A DNA stretch of 24,404 nucleotides from an uncultured Akkermansia sp. (GCA_904501955.1 CAJGCY010000025.1:1-24404); one strand, 5' to 3'; shown: positions 14,517 to 23,242, numbered from the stretch's first letter. The notes: a model not told the origin generated them from the letters alone. Made by a program: numbers and translations.

Positions 14517-17198
14517 TTATTTCTTACTCTCGCGTGCAGGACGGCCGTATACGTAGAAGCCCAGGACCGTTGATTCCCACTTGTCACCATCGCGCAACAA
14601 TCGCACATAACGGGCTTGAGCTTCAGCCTTGCGCAAATCCACACGTACCACGTTGCCTTGAATGGCCGGCACGGCTTCCGTATCCGCCCAGTTCTGCCCA
14701 TCACCGGAAATCTGCAACTTGAAATCACGGTCATTCTTGGCGTTTTCCGCAAAGACACACACCACGCCGTTCAATTTGCTCAAGGACTCCAGCTCAACGG
14801 TCATGCCGGAACTACCCTCGAATTTGGCCGGTATGGAGCCACCGTGCTTCTGCAGTACGCCCCAGTGCAAGCAACACTGCGTCATCTGACCGGGATCAAT
14901 AGTGGTGGCAGTGTTGATTAAGCCCTTGGCGGAAACAACTCTGCCCGGAAAGGCGCGGAATTTAAGGTCTTGCTTCGGGAATTTCTTGCGACACTTGCGG
15001 TAGGCCAATTTACCGATTGCCTGGAAGGTGCGCTTGTCGCGATTCGAGGCAGCTGCATACATGGCCTCACTCAGGGCGGACCACGTGGCATCCGCCTCTC
15101 CCTTGCCGGTGCGGGCGCGATTGAGAGCGCTGACAATCATGTCGCTGAACTCATCTTGCAGTTTTTCCGTATCGGGGTTATTCTCCGGCAGGGAGGACAT
15201 GTAATCCAAGCCCCATGAGAGCACGGCGCCGGCATAATCCGGTTTGGACATGAGGGTCTTGAGCGCTTCTTTCAGGAAATTGATTTTCTCCTTATTTGTT
15301 GAGCAAGACTGTATTTGCGTGGTAAGAAGCGGAGAAACATCCCAACGATTGGTACCGAATCCGGCGCATTTGTCGAAGAAGGCATCATACATTTTGTTGC
15401 GCTCGCGTGCATCCTTGGTCAGGGGCAGCAAATGCGGGTAAATGTAGCTGCTGAGCAGGACGGCTGCCACGTTGTGGAACTTGGCGGCAGGGCCTTCAAT
15501 CACGGCATCATGCATGCGCTTCCAGCGAGCTTTGTTGGCCGGGTCTTTTTGTTTGAGGTACGCAGCATAGCCTATCCAAGCCGGCCAGTTGAGCGGCTGA
15601 GCGCACAGCGCGGCATCGAACTGGCGGAAGGCGGAGTGCATCATACGGCGAGAGGCCAACAACTCCGCAATAGCTAACAATTGGTCCGACACCAGGGTGT
15701 TGTATCGGTCTGTATACAAATCTTGGGTCAGAATCAGGAAATCCCAATCATGCTGCCCCCAGAACACCTTGTGCATACCATGCTGCCAGTAAATGGAGTA
15801 GCTCATCTTCCATTCGTTGCCGACACGTACAGTATAAGCGCAGTGGCCGGGCTCGCCCATAGTCATAGCCGGTATGCCTGCAGCCAGCGCGCCGAATGCA
15901 CCGTAGTGTGAGCACGCGCCACACACGCCGCCTATCTCACGGTGTGCCCAAGCTGTGGTATTGTTGGTATGCTTCAGGATGGGGGCGAGGTAATCCGCCG
16001 AGAAGACGGAATCACCGGCTACATTGCGCAATCTGTACACCAACTGATTGCATGCGCTCAGGTACCCCTCCGCCGGCAAGCGCACGTTGTCACGCTGCCA
16101 CGTGAGAGACTGCACGCTACCCCAGCCGGAGGGGTCTTTGCAGCCGGTCACGATGCGGGTTTCCCAATATTGCAAGGTGTCAAAAATCACATTCAGCTTG
16201 CCGGCCTCGTGGCTCTTATAGTAGTAGGTGAAGCGGTCCAGCATGTCCTTTTCACCCCAGCCCTCACGGGCAAACTCCAAGGCCGTGGTCGTTGCGATGC
16301 GTCGCGCATTCGGGGTGTTGATTTGCTCCGGGTATGCAGCATATATCACGGCCAAATACTGCAAGGCTTTGTCAAGGCGGTCCGTGGGGCCGGAGTAGAG
16401 CAAGCCGGTCATCCAATCCAAATCAGCGGTGAGGGTGGAGAGCATGGCGTTACCCTGCTTCATCTCGCGCACCTTGGCCAGTTTCTCATACCCGACCTTG
16501 CGGATGAGGGTCATGCGCGCCAAGTTCAGGCGGGTCTCCGGGTCTTCCAGCGCTTTCAAGGCCTGCTCCGGCTGCGCCAGCATGGGCAGCGTCTTCTCCA
16601 ACAGCTCGCGGTATATCAGCTCCGGGCGGTTCCACTGCTCAGGCTTGTATGTCGAGCTGACGTAGCCACCCTTGTCTTTTTTGCGTTTTTTGTCCTCCTT
16701 GGCATAGTGCTCCGCCAAGTTACCGGCCTTGCGCTGCAGGGAGCGAGCTATGGCATTGGTGAGGGCAGCCGGTACCTTCTTTTCAGACTCTTCCACCGGC
16801 ACCTCAGCCTCTTTTACCGGCTTAAGGGGCGCTACGGCGGCGGGTTTCGGGGTATAGCTATCGGCATCACGCGCCACGGTCCAGTCATCACCCACGTCAC
16901 CATCTTCTTCCCATGCGCCCTCGTCATCATCATCCGCAAGGCCATCCTTATCATCAAGCTCAGCCACGTTTACGCTGTCGCCCAAGGGGGTGGTGTGCAC
17001 CACCACGGGGGCGGTGGGGCGAGTGGTGCCGGTCAGGCTCCCGGTTTCATCATCCTCTGTAACGGCCTCGGGCTGCGGGGCTGTTTCTTCCGCCACGGGG
17101 CGTGCAGGCTTCATTAAGTTCACCACGGGCTTAAATAAATAGCCCAGCACCATGGAAATCACCACGGCAAAAAGCAGTTTTACGAGATTCGGGCTCAT
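14517..17198 (-). CDS. Anchored transglutaminase-like protein with discoidin-like C-terminus
   Basis: 893 aa. One N-terminal membrane segment (about 8-22) anchors it, followed by a long acidic and proline-rich stalk (about 30-140, with a run of Asp/Glu at 81-105). Helical regions flank a transglutaminase-like cysteine core: GGVCGACSHYGAFGALAAGIP (C426 the likely nucleophile) and MGEPGHCAYTVRVGNEW (H452 the likely base). The third residue of the triad is not certain. Residues about 770-885 (FEGSSGMTVELESL...LQISGDGQNW...ARYVRLLRDGD) resemble an F5/8 type C (discoidin) carbohydrate-binding domain. It probably acts outside the cytoplasm on protein, peptidoglycan or glycan; substrate unknown. The ATG at 17198 has no good ribosome site and follows the previous gene by 66 bases. 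Confidence 0.85.
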   Translation of the reverse strand: MSPNLVKLLFAVVISMVLGYLFKPVVNLMKPARPVAEETAPQPEAVTEDDETGSLTGTTRPTAPVVVHTTPLGDSVNVAELDDKDGLADDDDEGAWEEDGDVGDDWTVARDADSYTPKPAAVAPLKPVKEAEVPVEESEKKVPAALTNAIARSLQRKAGNLAEHYAKEDKKRKKDKGGYVSSTYKPEQWNRPELIYRELLEKTLPMLAQPEQALKALEDPETRLNLARMTLIRKVGYEKLAKVREMKQGNAMLSTLTADLDWMTGLLYSGPTDRLDKALQYLAVIYAAYPEQINTPNARRIATTTALEFAREGWGEKDMLDRFTYYYKSHEAGKLNVIFDTLQYWETRIVTGCKDPSGWGSVQSLTWQRDNVRLPAEGYLSACNQLVYRLRNVAGDSVFSADYLAPILKHTNNTTAWAHREIGGVCGACSHYGAFGALAAGIPAMTMGEPGHCAYTVRVGNEWKMSYSIYWQHGMHKVFWGQHDWDFLILTQDLYTDRYNTLVSDQLLAIAELLASRRMMHSAFRQFDAALCAQPLNWPAWIGYAAYLKQKDPANKARWKRMHDAVIEGPAAKFHNVAAVLLSSYIYPHLLPLTKDARERNKMYDAFFDKCAGFGTNRWDVSPLLTTQIQSCSTNKEKINFLKEALKTLMSKPDYAGAVLSWGLDYMSSLPENNPDTEKLQDEFSDMIVSALNRARTGKGEADATWSALSEAMYAAASNRDKRTFQAIGKLAYRKCRKKFPKQDLKFRAFPGRVVSAKGLINTATTIDPGQMTQCCLHWGVLQKHGGSIPAKFEGSSGMTVELESLSKLNGVVCVFAENAKNDRDFKLQISGDGQNWADTEAVPAIQGNVVRVDLRKAEAQARYVRLLRDGDKWESTVLGFYVYGRPARESKK

Positions 17199-17264
17199 GG
17201 TCGGTCAGCGCGTTTGCGTAAATTGAGTGTCAACAAGGAGAGAGAATTTATGACGGTGCGATAT

Positions 17265-18854
17265 TCATTGCGCGCGAGCTTCTTCCACTCGCTTACGGAT
17301 GGCGGAAGCGGTGCCCTCCGCCTTTGCACTCACGGTTTTATCCTCATGCGTAGCGTAGCGCTCCACCACGGGCAGTGAAAGCTCTGTACCGTAATCATGG
17401 AGGAAGGTCAGGATGTCAGAAATGCGCTCCATCGGCAGGTTGGGGCGCTCCAAGAAGCCCACCATCTGCTTCTCAGCGTGTACACCGAGCTTGCCGGTAA
17501 TTTCATTCCAAGCAACGGGGTTTGCAGCCCACAGGCGCAGCACGGCATCCACCACCTGCTCCGGGGCTTCCTCCACCAAGCGCAGCACCACCGGAGAGGA
17601 GATGCCGCGGCCGTATTTGATGCACTGGTCAAAGTATTGCTTGAGCGGGGCTACGATGCGGGTATCACCTTTGCGGGCATACACGGTCAGGGCTTCCACC
17701 AGCGCTTGGTGGGCATCCGGCTCTGCCTCCCACGGGCTCTCCAGCGTGCGCAGCAGGTTATCGCAAATATCACCTCGCAGTACCTGGGTGTTGGCGGAGG
17801 CCAATTTACGGGCGGCATCTGCCACCAGTTTGGAGTCCAAGCTATTAAGCGCCTTCATATTTGCCTCAGCAAAGCGAGCGCTGTGCGGATTCATACGGGC
17901 TTGGGGGTCCACATCCGCACCGGGCTGCACCTTGTCAGACTCGAGCGCCAACTCATACACGCCGCGGCGGGTATCCTTGTAATACACTCGCCCATAGCGC
18001 TTGAGTATTTGCTCCATGTTGATGCGCTGGCCCGGGGCATCTGCAATGGTGAATATCACGCCGTTGCCGTCGCGGCTGTTGTTGAGCAGTACTTCCGCAC
18101 CATGCATCAAACGCGAGAGGGAGGATTTGATCAGATTGCGGGTGGACTGCTCCATGCGGCCGAACGCCAGTGTGCCGTTCATCTTGTGGCTGTCATCAAT
18201 ATCACAGCGCATGAAGACCACGTAGTGCACGCCGCGGGGCTTCTCATCATGCAGTTTGTGGAACAAGGTAAGCTCCTCATCTTTCAGGTAACGGCCGTCC
18301 TCCGCCACGGCGTCGCTTGCGGTGGCTTCACCCTCCTGCACGCTACCGGGCGCAGCACTTACCTCCGCCGTGCGGTGGTGCCACAGGGAGGGCATGAACA
18401 CCCCCATCACCACAATGAACAAGGAGGAAAGCCCCACCACCAGCTTGTGACGGGCGTATGAGGGCAGCAGCAATGCCGCAGCTATGCCACACACGGAAAT
18501 GGAAATGGCCAACTGCTCTTCTTGTGCCAGTTGGTTCAAAAAGGTCTTTTGCTCACCATCCCCGAGGATGAACAGTGCCGTGCAAATCAGGAACAAAAGC
18601 ACGGCAAACCCGCACCGCACCTTTCCCATCATGCTGAATGCGGTGGATGAGCTGAACGCCCGCCCCATGCGGCGGGCTCGCGCCTGCTGGCGGCGGGTGG
18701 AGCCACCGGCGTACTCCCTCACCAACTCTTCATGGCTCACCTCAGAGGAAAGCTCACCACTCGCGAACTCTGCACTCAAACACTGAGAACATACATCCTG
18801 CTCCTCGGAAGAAGCCTGGAACATCTTTTTACACCTTGTACACTCTTTTTCCAC
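17265..18854 (-). CDS. Zinc-ribbon, three-TM protein with helical soluble domain
   Basis: 529 aa from a GTG at 18854; an in-frame TTG two codons earlier (18860) overlaps the promoter and cannot be on the message. Four cysteines (C5, C8, C22, C25; two CxxC pairs) form an N-terminal zinc ribbon. Three membrane segments follow (about 80-97, 115-132, 137-154), then a soluble region. That region has an alpha/beta part (about 200-310, GVHYVVFMRCDIDD...GVIFTIADAPG) and a helical HEAT/ARM-like C-terminus (about 320-529). No catalytic motif is evident. It heads the cassette with the transglutaminase-like and thioredoxin-like genes and could regulate or scaffold them; that is inference. Family not recognised. 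Confidence 0.82.
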   Translation of the reverse strand: MEKECTRCKKMFQASSEEQDVCSQCLSAEFASGELSSEVSHEELVREYAGGSTRRQQARARRMGRAFSSSTAFSMMGKVRCGFAVLLFLICTALFILGDGEQKTFLNQLAQEEQLAISISVCGIAAALLLPSYARHKLVVGLSSLFIVVMGVFMPSLWHHRTAEVSAAPGSVQEGEATASDAVAEDGRYLKDEELTLFHKLHDEKPRGVHYVVFMRCDIDDSHKMNGTLAFGRMEQSTRNLIKSSLSRLMHGAEVLLNNSRDGNGVIFTIADAPGQRINMEQILKRYGRVYYKDTRRGVYELALESDKVQPGADVDPQARMNPHSARFAEANMKALNSLDSKLVADAARKLASANTQVLRGDICDNLLRTLESPWEAEPDAHQALVEALTVYARKGDTRIVAPLKQYFDQCIKYGRGISSPVVLRLVEEAPEQVVDAVLRLWAANPVAWNEITGKLGVHAEKQMVGFLERPNLPMERISDILTFLHDYGTELSLPVVERYATHEDKTVSAKAEGTASAIRKRVEEARAQ

Positions 18855-18859
18855 ACGCA

Positions 18860-18890
18860 ATTATATAGCACAACACTCCGCCAAAATCAA
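18860..18890 (-). promoter_or_regulatory. Promoter of the zinc-ribbon/transglutaminase cassette
   Basis: On the minus strand, TTGATT (18890-18885) lies 17 bases before TATATA (18867-18862), which overlaps a perfect TATAAT (18865-18860); TG precedes TATATA by one base (extended -10). Initiation would fall at about 18855-18853, on top of the GTG start at 18854, so the transcript is expected to be leaderless. Confidence 0.6.
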
Positions 18891-18981
18891 GTGCAGAATG
18901 GTATTTCCGGGGGGCTATTGCCAAACTTTATGCAAGTTGATGCATTTTCACCGGCAATTGCCACACCCTCAGTACAAGCAA

Positions 18982-19013
18982 AAGAGCGGTTTGCACACTC
19001 GCAAAACGCTCTT
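18982..19013 (-). terminator. Strong intrinsic terminator after the hemA-side operon
   Basis: A hairpin of 7 bp (AAGAGCG with CGCTCTT), one mismatch, then 5 bp (TTTGC with GCAAA) around a 6-base loop. On the minus strand it ends in CGCTCTTTTGC, a short T-run. It lies 60 bases past the stop of the small single-TM gene. The rest of 18861-19073 holds a 10-base palindrome GGCAATTGCC near 18953 and nothing else I can name. Confidence 0.7.
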
Positions 19014-19073
19014 CGTTGCTCTTCTCAGCTTACTCCCGGCAACATGGAAGCAGCATGTGAGAGGGTTGAAAAA

Positions 19074-19616
19074 TTAATCGTTACCGGAAAGATCTTTAAG
19101 CGTATAACTGGGGGCGGAAGCAGGCTTCACTTTCTTGCCGGGTGCCAAATCCGAACCGGAGGAAGTGCCCTTGTAGACATCACCATGAACGGGTGCCACG
19201 AAAGGCTGCGTGAACAAATCATCCTTATCAGCCTTGGGCTTTTCATCCTTAGCATCAGCAGTGGCTGCCGGAACCTTCATCGCGCCGGCACCGGTATTTT
19301 CCACACTGCCGTACGTAGAGGGCTTATCATCAGAGGGCCACGTAAGCAGGCCGATAGCCAAACCGCAGGCGCAAAGAGATGTTGCACCGAATGCCCACTT
19401 CTGCTTGCCCATATTGCTGAACATCATCTTGATGTGGTCCCACAGCAGGCTTCGGGCGGATTTGGTTACGGCATCCGCCGCAACGCGCTCACGGAAGTCG
19501 TGCAAGAAGCGTGATTCAAAATCAGCCTCAGGAGCTGCATCAATTTTCAAATCGGACAGCAAGCTCGTGAGTTCTTCCTCCGTAAGCGGCTCTGCTTTTG
19601 TATTCTTGTTAAACAT
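19074..19616 (-). CDS. Small single-TM protein with anti-sigma-like layout
   Basis: 180 aa. A cytoplasmic helical N-terminus (about 1-70, TEEELTSLLSDLKIDAAPEADFESRFLHDF split by acidic residues) leads to one membrane segment (about 75-91, WAFGATSLCACGLAIGLL) and a polar, Lys/Asp/Ala-rich outer tail (about 95-180). That arrangement resembles transmembrane anti-sigma factors, but no zinc-binding HxxxCxxC motif is present and no sigma factor gene adjoins it, so the role is open. It lies 64 bases after hemA and may be cotranscribed, or read from the extended -10 at 19634-19642. A weak purine-rich GAAAGA precedes the ATG. Ends before a strong terminator. Confidence 0.8.
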   Translation of the reverse strand: MFNKNTKAEPLTEEELTSLLSDLKIDAAPEADFESRFLHDFRERVAADAVTKSARSLLWDHIKMMFSNMGKQKWAFGATSLCACGLAIGLLTWPSDDKPSTYGSVENTGAGAMKVPAATADAKDEKPKADKDDLFTQPFVAPVHGDVYKGTSSGSDLAPGKKVKPASAPSYTLKDLSGND

Positions 19617-19633
19617 ATCAGTCTTTCTGTTGC

Positions 19634-19642
19634 CTTATACCA
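19634..19642 (-). promoter_or_regulatory. Possible extended -10 promoter upstream of the single-TM gene
   Basis: On the minus strand, TGG precedes TATAAG (19639-19634), an extended -10 with five of six consensus bases. No recognisable -35 is present. A 5-bp inverted repeat (ACAGA/TCTGT, 19649-19663) lies just upstream. Initiation near 19627 would leave about 10 bases before the ATG. Confidence 0.35.
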
Positions 19643-19680
19643 GTGTAGACAGACTTTATCTGTATTTTGTTCAAAAAAAT

Positions 19681-20748
19681 CTATCTTTTCTCTGAAATTT
19701 TATCAATTTTTCCGTAATGCATAGCATATTCCGGCGTACCGCGCCGCAACAAATCCTCCGCATTCTCCTCTAACCACGCGGCAATGATGCCTTCCGCTCG
19801 CTCTATCTCCGCCCGGCGCACACACATGGATTCCGCCGCCATCCCCTGCATGGTGTCTATATCATACAGGTGCACACCCTCCACCTCGCCACACTGCGGG
19901 TCCACATTGCGGGGCACGGATAGGTCTATCAGGAACAAGGGGCGCGCCTTGCGTGCCTGCTGGGCACTTTGTAAGACCGGAGCCCCCACGACATACACGG
20001 GCGACGCGGTGGAAACGATGACGATGTCTATCCGCTCCAAATACGGCACCCACTCCGAGAAGCGAATCACGCGGCCCCCCACCTGCTCCGCCAGCTCCAC
20101 AGCGCGGTCATAGGAGCGGTTTGCCACGAATATGCCCTCCGCCCCGCGGGAGTGCAGGCTCTGCGCCGTGCTGCGCGCTATCTCCCCGGCACCGACTATC
20201 AGCACATTAGCCCCATTCAACCCACCCAGCGAACGCTCCGCCAGCAGCACGGCCGCTGCCCCCACGGAGGTGGGACCGGAGGTGATGCGGGTCTCCGTGC
20301 GCACTTTTTTACCGATGGTGAAAATGCGCTGGAAGGTGCGGTTGGCGTGGGTGGCAGTGGCTCCGGCCTCCACTGCGGCTCGGTAGGCGTCTTTTATCTG
20401 GCCGAAAATCTCCGTCTCACCCACCACCATAGAATCCAGCCCGGCAGCCACACTTGCCAAGTGGCGCAGCGCCTCTGCTCCGCTGTAGTCATAAAAACAG
20501 GCGGACAGTTGCTCCTGCGCTGCCTCTACCCCGAGGAAACTTTCCATAATATCCCGGCGGGCTTCAGCAACACTGCGGGTCCAATAATACAGCTCTGTGC
20601 GGTTGCAGGTGGACAGGAGCACACACTCCTGCACCGTAGGCAGCGCTGCCAGCTGAGCGTTGCGCTCCACCAAGCAGCGCTTGGGCACGGCAAAGCGCTC
20701 ACGTACCGCCACAGATGCCGTGCGGTGGTTCAGACCCAAGCAGTGCAT
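19681..20748 (-). CDS. hemA: Glutamyl-tRNA reductase, C-terminally short
   Basis: 355 aa from the ATG at 20748 (MHCLGLNHRTASVAVRERF), the conserved family start; upstream in-frame codons run into the preceding gene. It reduces Glu-tRNA(Glu) to glutamate-1-semialdehyde with NADPH, the first committed step of C5-pathway tetrapyrrole synthesis. Visible are the catalytic C48 in LSTCNRTELYY, the GLDSMVVGETEIFGQIK block (about 101-117) and the nucleotide fold VLIVGAGEIA (about 180-190). Typical enzymes have about 415 aa; this one stops soon after the spinal helix start (AWLEENAEDLLRRG), so most of the C-terminal dimerisation domain is missing. The stop is followed by a T-run. It lies 32 bases after cobA-hemD. 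Confidence 0.93.
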   Translation of the reverse strand: MHCLGLNHRTASVAVRERFAVPKRCLVERNAQLAALPTVQECVLLSTCNRTELYYWTRSVAEARRDIMESFLGVEAAQEQLSACFYDYSGAEALRHLASVAAGLDSMVVGETEIFGQIKDAYRAAVEAGATATHANRTFQRIFTIGKKVRTETRITSGPTSVGAAAVLLAERSLGGLNGANVLIVGAGEIARSTAQSLHSRGAEGIFVANRSYDRAVELAEQVGGRVIRFSEWVPYLERIDIVIVSTASPVYVVGAPVLQSAQQARKARPLFLIDLSVPRNVDPQCGEVEGVHLYDIDTMQGMAAESMCVRRAEIERAEGIIAAWLEENAEDLLRRGTPEYAMHYGKIDKISEKR

Positions 20749-20780
20749 CTGCAGGGGCTCGCTGCTGTAAGGCTGCGTTT

Positions 20781-22307
20781 TCAAGAGGCGAATCCGGTGG
20801 TTATAGCCTCCACCAACCCGGGGATGGTGTGGTTCTCGCTGACAATATCCGGCGTCAGGCCGTATTCTTTCAGCGTAGCGGTGGTAATGGGGCCGATGGA
20901 GGCAATCTTGCACCCCTGCGGCAGCTCAATACCCATCGCCATGAAGTTTTTCACCGTGCTGGAGCTGGTGAAGGTGATGAGGTCCGCCCCCTCCTCCTGC
21001 AAGCGGGCTTTGGCACCGGTGGGATCCTCCGTCTCCGGCACGGTATTGTAAGCGATGCACTCATCCACAATGGCCTGGCGCTTCATCAGCTCCTTGTACA
21101 CCACATCACGCCCCTTTTCACTATGCACCCACAGCATGGTCACATTCGCCACGCCGCCGAACTCGTCCGCCTTGCGGTCAAACTCTGCAATCAGCTCCTC
21201 CGCTACGGCTTTCTTGGGCATTACATCCACCATCAAGCCGTATTTTTTCAGCTCGGCAGCAGTTCCTGCCCCCACCGCTGCAATGCGGGCGCCACCCAGC
21301 TCGCGGATGTCCTCATACACGGCAAAAAATGCCTCGAAAAACTTGCGTACACCGTTCGGGCTGGAGAAAATCAACCAGTCATAGTGCGGGCTGTCCACCA
21401 CAGCGGCAGCAAAATCCTTGCGGTCTGTCGGCGGTACAATGCGGATAGCCGGCAGCTCCGTTACATCCGCCCCCAGCATGCTCAACGCGGAGGATAACTC
21501 ACCGGCTTGCTCACGGGTACGGGTTACCACTATGCGTTTGCCCGCCAGCGGCAGGCGGCTGTACCAGTCCAACTCCGGGGCGCATGCCACCACATCACCG
21601 ATGACCACCACAGCCGGAGCGCCCAAACCGGCTTGCTCCACGGCATCCGCCAAGGTAGCCACCGTGGCAATCACCCTGCGGCGGCGAGCCGTAGCAGCCC
21701 ACTGTATGGCAGCAGCAGGCACCTCGCCCCCCTGCCCGGCAGCCATCAGCTGCTCCAGCGTACTGCGCAGGCGGCTCATGCCCATCAGCATCACCTTGGT
21801 ACCTTTGGCAGCGGCAATGCCGGCAATATCCAGCGTTGATTCCGTTTTAGTGGCATCCTCATGCCCGGTGAACACGGTAAATTGCGTGCAGTGGGAGCGG
21901 TGTGTTACGGGTATACCGGCATGTGCAGGCCCCGCAATGGCGGAGCTGATGCCCGGCACCACCTCAAACGCCACCCCGGCAGCATACAGCGCAGCAGCCT
22001 CCTCCGCACCGCGACCGAATACGTAGGGGTCACCCCCCTTCAAGCGCACGGTGCAGGCATACTTGCGCCCGCACTCCACCAGCAATTTATTGATTTGCTC
22101 CTGCGGCAAAGCGTGGTTACCGGCGCGCTTGCCCACATACACCTGCTCGCAACCGGGCTTTGCCCAGCTGAGCATCACCGGGCTCACCAGCGCATCATAC
22201 ACCACGCAGTCCGCCTGCTCTATGAGGGCGCGCCCCTTCAGCGTCATCAAATCCGCAGCACCGGGACCGGCACCTACCAAATAAACGGTTCCTCCTTGTC
22301 TCATCAT
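20781..22307 (-). CDS. cobA-hemD: Fused uroporphyrinogen-III methyltransferase and synthase
   Basis: 508 aa. Residues 1 to about 245 are a SAM uroporphyrinogen-III C-methyltransferase (CobA/SUMT): VYLVGAGPGAADLMTLKG (SAM loop at 12-16), GGDPYVFGRGAEE and VPGISSAIAGPAHAGIPVTHR. Residues about 255-500 are uroporphyrinogen-III synthase (HemD): GKRIVVTRTREQAGEL, DWLIFSSPNGVRKFF, ITFTSSSTVKNFM and IASIGPITTATLKEYG. The protein makes uroporphyrinogen III and can divert it to precorrin-2 for sirohaem or cobalamin. The start is the ATG at 22307, with GGAG 9 bases upstream; a GTG two codons earlier is too close to that site. The downstream gene is hemA; hemB and hemC are not in the window. Confidence 0.94.
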   Translation of the reverse strand: MMRQGGTVYLVGAGPGAADLMTLKGRALIEQADCVVYDALVSPVMLSWAKPGCEQVYVGKRAGNHALPQEQINKLLVECGRKYACTVRLKGGDPYVFGRGAEEAAALYAAGVAFEVVPGISSAIAGPAHAGIPVTHRSHCTQFTVFTGHEDATKTESTLDIAGIAAAKGTKVMLMGMSRLRSTLEQLMAAGQGGEVPAAAIQWAATARRRRVIATVATLADAVEQAGLGAPAVVVIGDVVACAPELDWYSRLPLAGKRIVVTRTREQAGELSSALSMLGADVTELPAIRIVPPTDRKDFAAAVVDSPHYDWLIFSSPNGVRKFFEAFFAVYEDIRELGGARIAAVGAGTAAELKKYGLMVDVMPKKAVAEELIAEFDRKADEFGGVANVTMLWVHSEKGRDVVYKELMKRQAIVDECIAYNTVPETEDPTGAKARLQEEGADLITFTSSSTVKNFMAMGIELPQGCKIASIGPITTATLKEYGLTPDIVSENHTIPGLVEAITTGFAS

Positions 22308-22341
22308 CTCCACGCTCTCCGTATGAGGTTGAGGTTCAACT

Positions 22342-23217
22342 TCATCCCCCGATCACAGCAGCCCCGGCACCGGGAGCTTCCACGGCCGGAGCCTGTGCGG
22401 CGGGCGCTGCGCCACCATTGGCGGCCGCCTGCCCCATACCAATCAGTTGAGACACCGTCACCAGCTCAAAACCACGGGCTTGCAGCCCGGTCACAATCCC
22501 TTCCACAGCCTGCAGGGTGGAGGAGTGAATATCATGCAGCAAAATGATGGCACCGGGCTTTGCCCCGCCCACCGCACGCTGCACCACCACACTCACGCCG
22601 GGGTGCTGCCAGTCGCGCGTATCCACACTCCACATGATGGTCTTCATCCCGAAGTTGTTGTACATCAGGTTCACCAAATTGGCATTCACCGCGCCGTACG
22701 GCGGGCGCATCACCGCAGGCTTGCGCCCCGTGGCAGCCTCAATAATGCTACTTGTGCGAGAAATCTCACTGCACACGCGCTCCGTACTGCTGCCGGTCAT
22801 CTTAATGTGGCTGTACGTATGGTTACCTATCTCATGCCCCTCCGCAACCGCGCGCGCCAAGATAGACTTGTTGCGAGCGGCATTCACCCCCTGCACGAAA
22901 AACGTAGCGCGTGCGCCGTGGCGCTTCAGTATATCCAACACCTGCGGCGTCAGCGATGAGCTGGGGCCATCATCAAACGTGATTGCCACATAATTTCCCG
23001 GCACACGCACGCTGGACACCTTGATTCCCGGTGCCATCGGCACAAAAGGCTTGTTCGACTGATAAGGCGTCACCCGCGTCCCGGCACCGGACACCTCCGT
23101 CGTGGCCTGACTCTCTCCACCCTGCGTGGGCGTATCCACCTCCGTCTGATTTTGCTGCGAAGTACACGCTGCCAACATCATGGCAGCAACCGTTACAAAA
23201 AATCTTTTCATGAACAT
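22342..23217 (-). CDS. Polysaccharide deacetylase lipoprotein (NodB/CE4)
   Basis: 291 aa from the ATG at 23217, 11 bases after AAGGAG; a second ATG two codons on is also possible. A lipoprotein signal ends in LAAC (15-18), so C18 is probably lipidated. The CE4 fold is complete: TFDDGP (80-85; catalytic D82, metal D83), HTYSH (H133 and H137, metal), RPPYG (171-175), WSVDTRDW (196-203) and LLHDIH (226-231; catalytic H228). It should remove N-acetyl groups from peptidoglycan or another envelope GlcNAc polymer, outside the cytoplasm. The tail is Ala/Gly/Pro-rich. It is the first gene of the operon with cobA-hemD and hemA, with a 34-base gap, an unusual pairing without obvious shared function. Confidence 0.93.
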   Translation of the reverse strand: MFMKRFFVTVAAMMLAACTSQQNQTEVDTPTQGGESQATTEVSGAGTRVTPYQSNKPFVPMAPGIKVSSVRVPGNYVAITFDDGPSSSLTPQVLDILKRHGARATFFVQGVNAARNKSILARAVAEGHEIGNHTYSHIKMTGSSTERVCSEISRTSSIIEAATGRKPAVMRPPYGAVNANLVNLMYNNFGMKTIMWSVDTRDWQHPGVSVVVQRAVGGAKPGAIILLHDIHSSTLQAVEGIVTGLQARGFELVTVSQLIGMGQAAANGGAAPAAQAPAVEAPGAGAAVIGG

Positions 23218-23242
23218 ACGTATGAGTTCTCCTTCTACCGCC

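Noticed and set aside
17205..17233. A perfect TTGACA (17233-17228, minus) just before the transglutaminase-like gene
   Set aside because: The hexamer 17 bases on is CGCTGA and no other -10 fits, so I do not call an internal promoter.
19074..19616. Calling the small TM protein an anti-sigma factor
   Set aside because: The topology fits, but there is no zinc anti-sigma motif and no sigma factor gene beside it.
19649..19663. Inverted repeat ACAGA/TCTGT as a hemA terminator
   Set aside because: The stem is only 5 bp and A/T-rich, and no T-run follows it on the minus strand.
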